A stretch of 17,870 bases of DNA, from contig USKV01000007.1 of the NCBI GenBank assembly GCA_900555355.1, positions 1 to 17,870 on the forward strand, written 5' to 3'. Source of the DNA: an uncultured Collinsella sp. GTDB taxonomy: Bacteria > Actinomycetota > Coriobacteriia > Coriobacteriales > Coriobacteriaceae. The position numbers and the translations under genes are program-made. Position 1 is the first letter of the stretch. Each line of letters begins with the position of its first letter. This document shows, in pieces, positions 17,313-17,870 of the stretch. Below the pieces are notes generated by a model. It searched no databases and had not been told where the DNA came from. It saw nothing but the letters and a program-made list of their open reading frames with translations.

Positions 17313-17870
17313 ATGCCCGCGCTCATTACGCATCATCTGTTTGGCGAGGAAAGCATCGACCGTCTTCCGCAGGGCGTTATCACGTCCGACGAGGAGCGCA
17401 TCGCCTTTATCCTGGGAAACCAAGGTCCCGACCCATTCTTCTTTCACATGCTCACGCCGCGCATTTCCGACTGTATGTCGCTTGCTCAGGTCATGCATCG
17501 CTCGCGCATGTCGCGCCAGTTCTCGTGCCTGCGCGACGGCGTGTCGCACCTGCAGCCGCGCGATGCCAATCTGGGTCGCGCCTTTGCGCTGGGCCTGCTG
17601 TCGCACTATGTGCTCGATCGCAATGCCCACCCCTTTGTCTACGAGCAGCAGTTTGGCATTGTCGAGTCCGATCCCGAGCTCGAGGCTTCGGGCAGTCAAG
17701 TTCATGCCGTGCTCGAAAGCGACCTGGACGTGCTGATGCTGCAACTCAAACGTGACGGGGCCACGGTCGAGGATTATCCACCGGCGGGCGAGATCGTCAC
17801 TACCGACCGCATCAATCGCGTTGCCGGTGTGCTGATGAGCTATGTTGCCGGACGCGTGTACGGCATCGAT
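17313..17870 (+). CDS. Zinc-dependent phospholipase C-family protein (5' part, runs off the window)
   Basis: The first 186 codons are open to the window end with no stop, so the gene is partial. The N-terminus MPALITHHLFGEESI, then AFILGNQGPDPFFF (31-44), ALGLLSHYVLDRNAHPFVY (92-110) and QVHAVLESDLDVLML (129-143) match the zinc-dependent phospholipase C family pattern, with H7/H8, D40, H98, D102, H106, H131 and E135 as probable zinc ligands. There is no signal peptide, so this member is probably cytoplasmic, unlike clostridial toxin-type enzymes; many such proteins in gut bacteria have no known substrate. GAAAGGA lies six bases ahead of the ATG. It is on the same strand as the two-component genes, 91 bp downstream. 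Confidence 0.85.
   Translation, partial: MPALITHHLFGEESIDRLPQGVITSDEERIAFILGNQGPDPFFFHMLTPRISDCMSLAQVMHRSRMSRQFSCLRDGVSHLQPRDANLGRAFALGLLSHYVLDRNAHPFVYEQQFGIVESDPELEASGSQVHAVLESDLDVLMLQLKRDGATVEDYPPAGEIVTTDRINRVAGVLMSYVAGRVYGID

Overview
The window reads as chromosomal DNA from a GC-rich, AGGAGG-using, saccharolytic anaerobe. The style fits the Coriobacteriia (a Collinsella-like gut actinobacterium): C/G-ending codons in the strongest genes, a BglG/LicR-type PTS locus, carbamate kinase, and GC-rich palindromic intergenic repeats. This is inferred from gene content and composition; no rRNA or marker gene is present.

Layout. (1) 1-288: palindrome-rich non-coding DNA. (2) 289-1650, minus: AAA+ ATPase with a DUF4143/nuclease-like C-terminus, preceded by three phased 17-bp direct repeats. 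(3) 2835-1892, minus: a coupled two-gene unit, a DUF3830-like cyclophilin-fold protein and an unrecognised 174-aa helical protein, with palindromes over the presumed promoter. (4) 3438-4400, plus: carbamate kinase behind an AT-rich leader, closed by a strong terminator. (5) 4500-4630: a long inverted repeat and members of repeat families that return at 10.35-10.71 kb. (6) 4773-10269, plus: a beta-glucoside PTS locus made of a PRD regulator with EIIB/EIIA modules, EIIA, EIIB, EIIC and a GH1 6-phospho-beta-glucosidase, closed by a strong terminator. (7) 10355-10715: a dense repeat cluster. (8) 11723-10723, minus: a membrane-anchored C39-like cysteine peptidase that appears broken by a one-base frameshift. 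(9) 12084-14945, plus: an APC-family amino-acid permease and a metal-dependent amidohydrolase with very strong codon bias. (10) 15063-17221, plus: a LytS-like histidine kinase and LytTR response regulator. (11) 17313 to the window end, plus: the 5' part of a zinc-dependent phospholipase C-family gene.

How the genes work together. In the PTS locus, EIIA-EIIB-EIIC would import and phosphorylate a beta-glucoside such as cellobiose, the GH1 enzyme would cleave the phosphorylated product, and the regulator would sense PTS phosphorylation. The permease and amidohydrolase look like an uptake-and-hydrolysis pair for an amino-acid-like or peptide-like compound. The adjacent kinase/LytTR pair may control them, by analogy with LytS/LytTR systems that switch on metabolite transporters, but this is inference.

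No CRISPR array, insertion sequence, tRNA or rRNA was seen. The least explained parts are the intergenic repeats, the triple repeat before the ATPase, the two-gene DUF3830 unit and the frameshifted peptidase.
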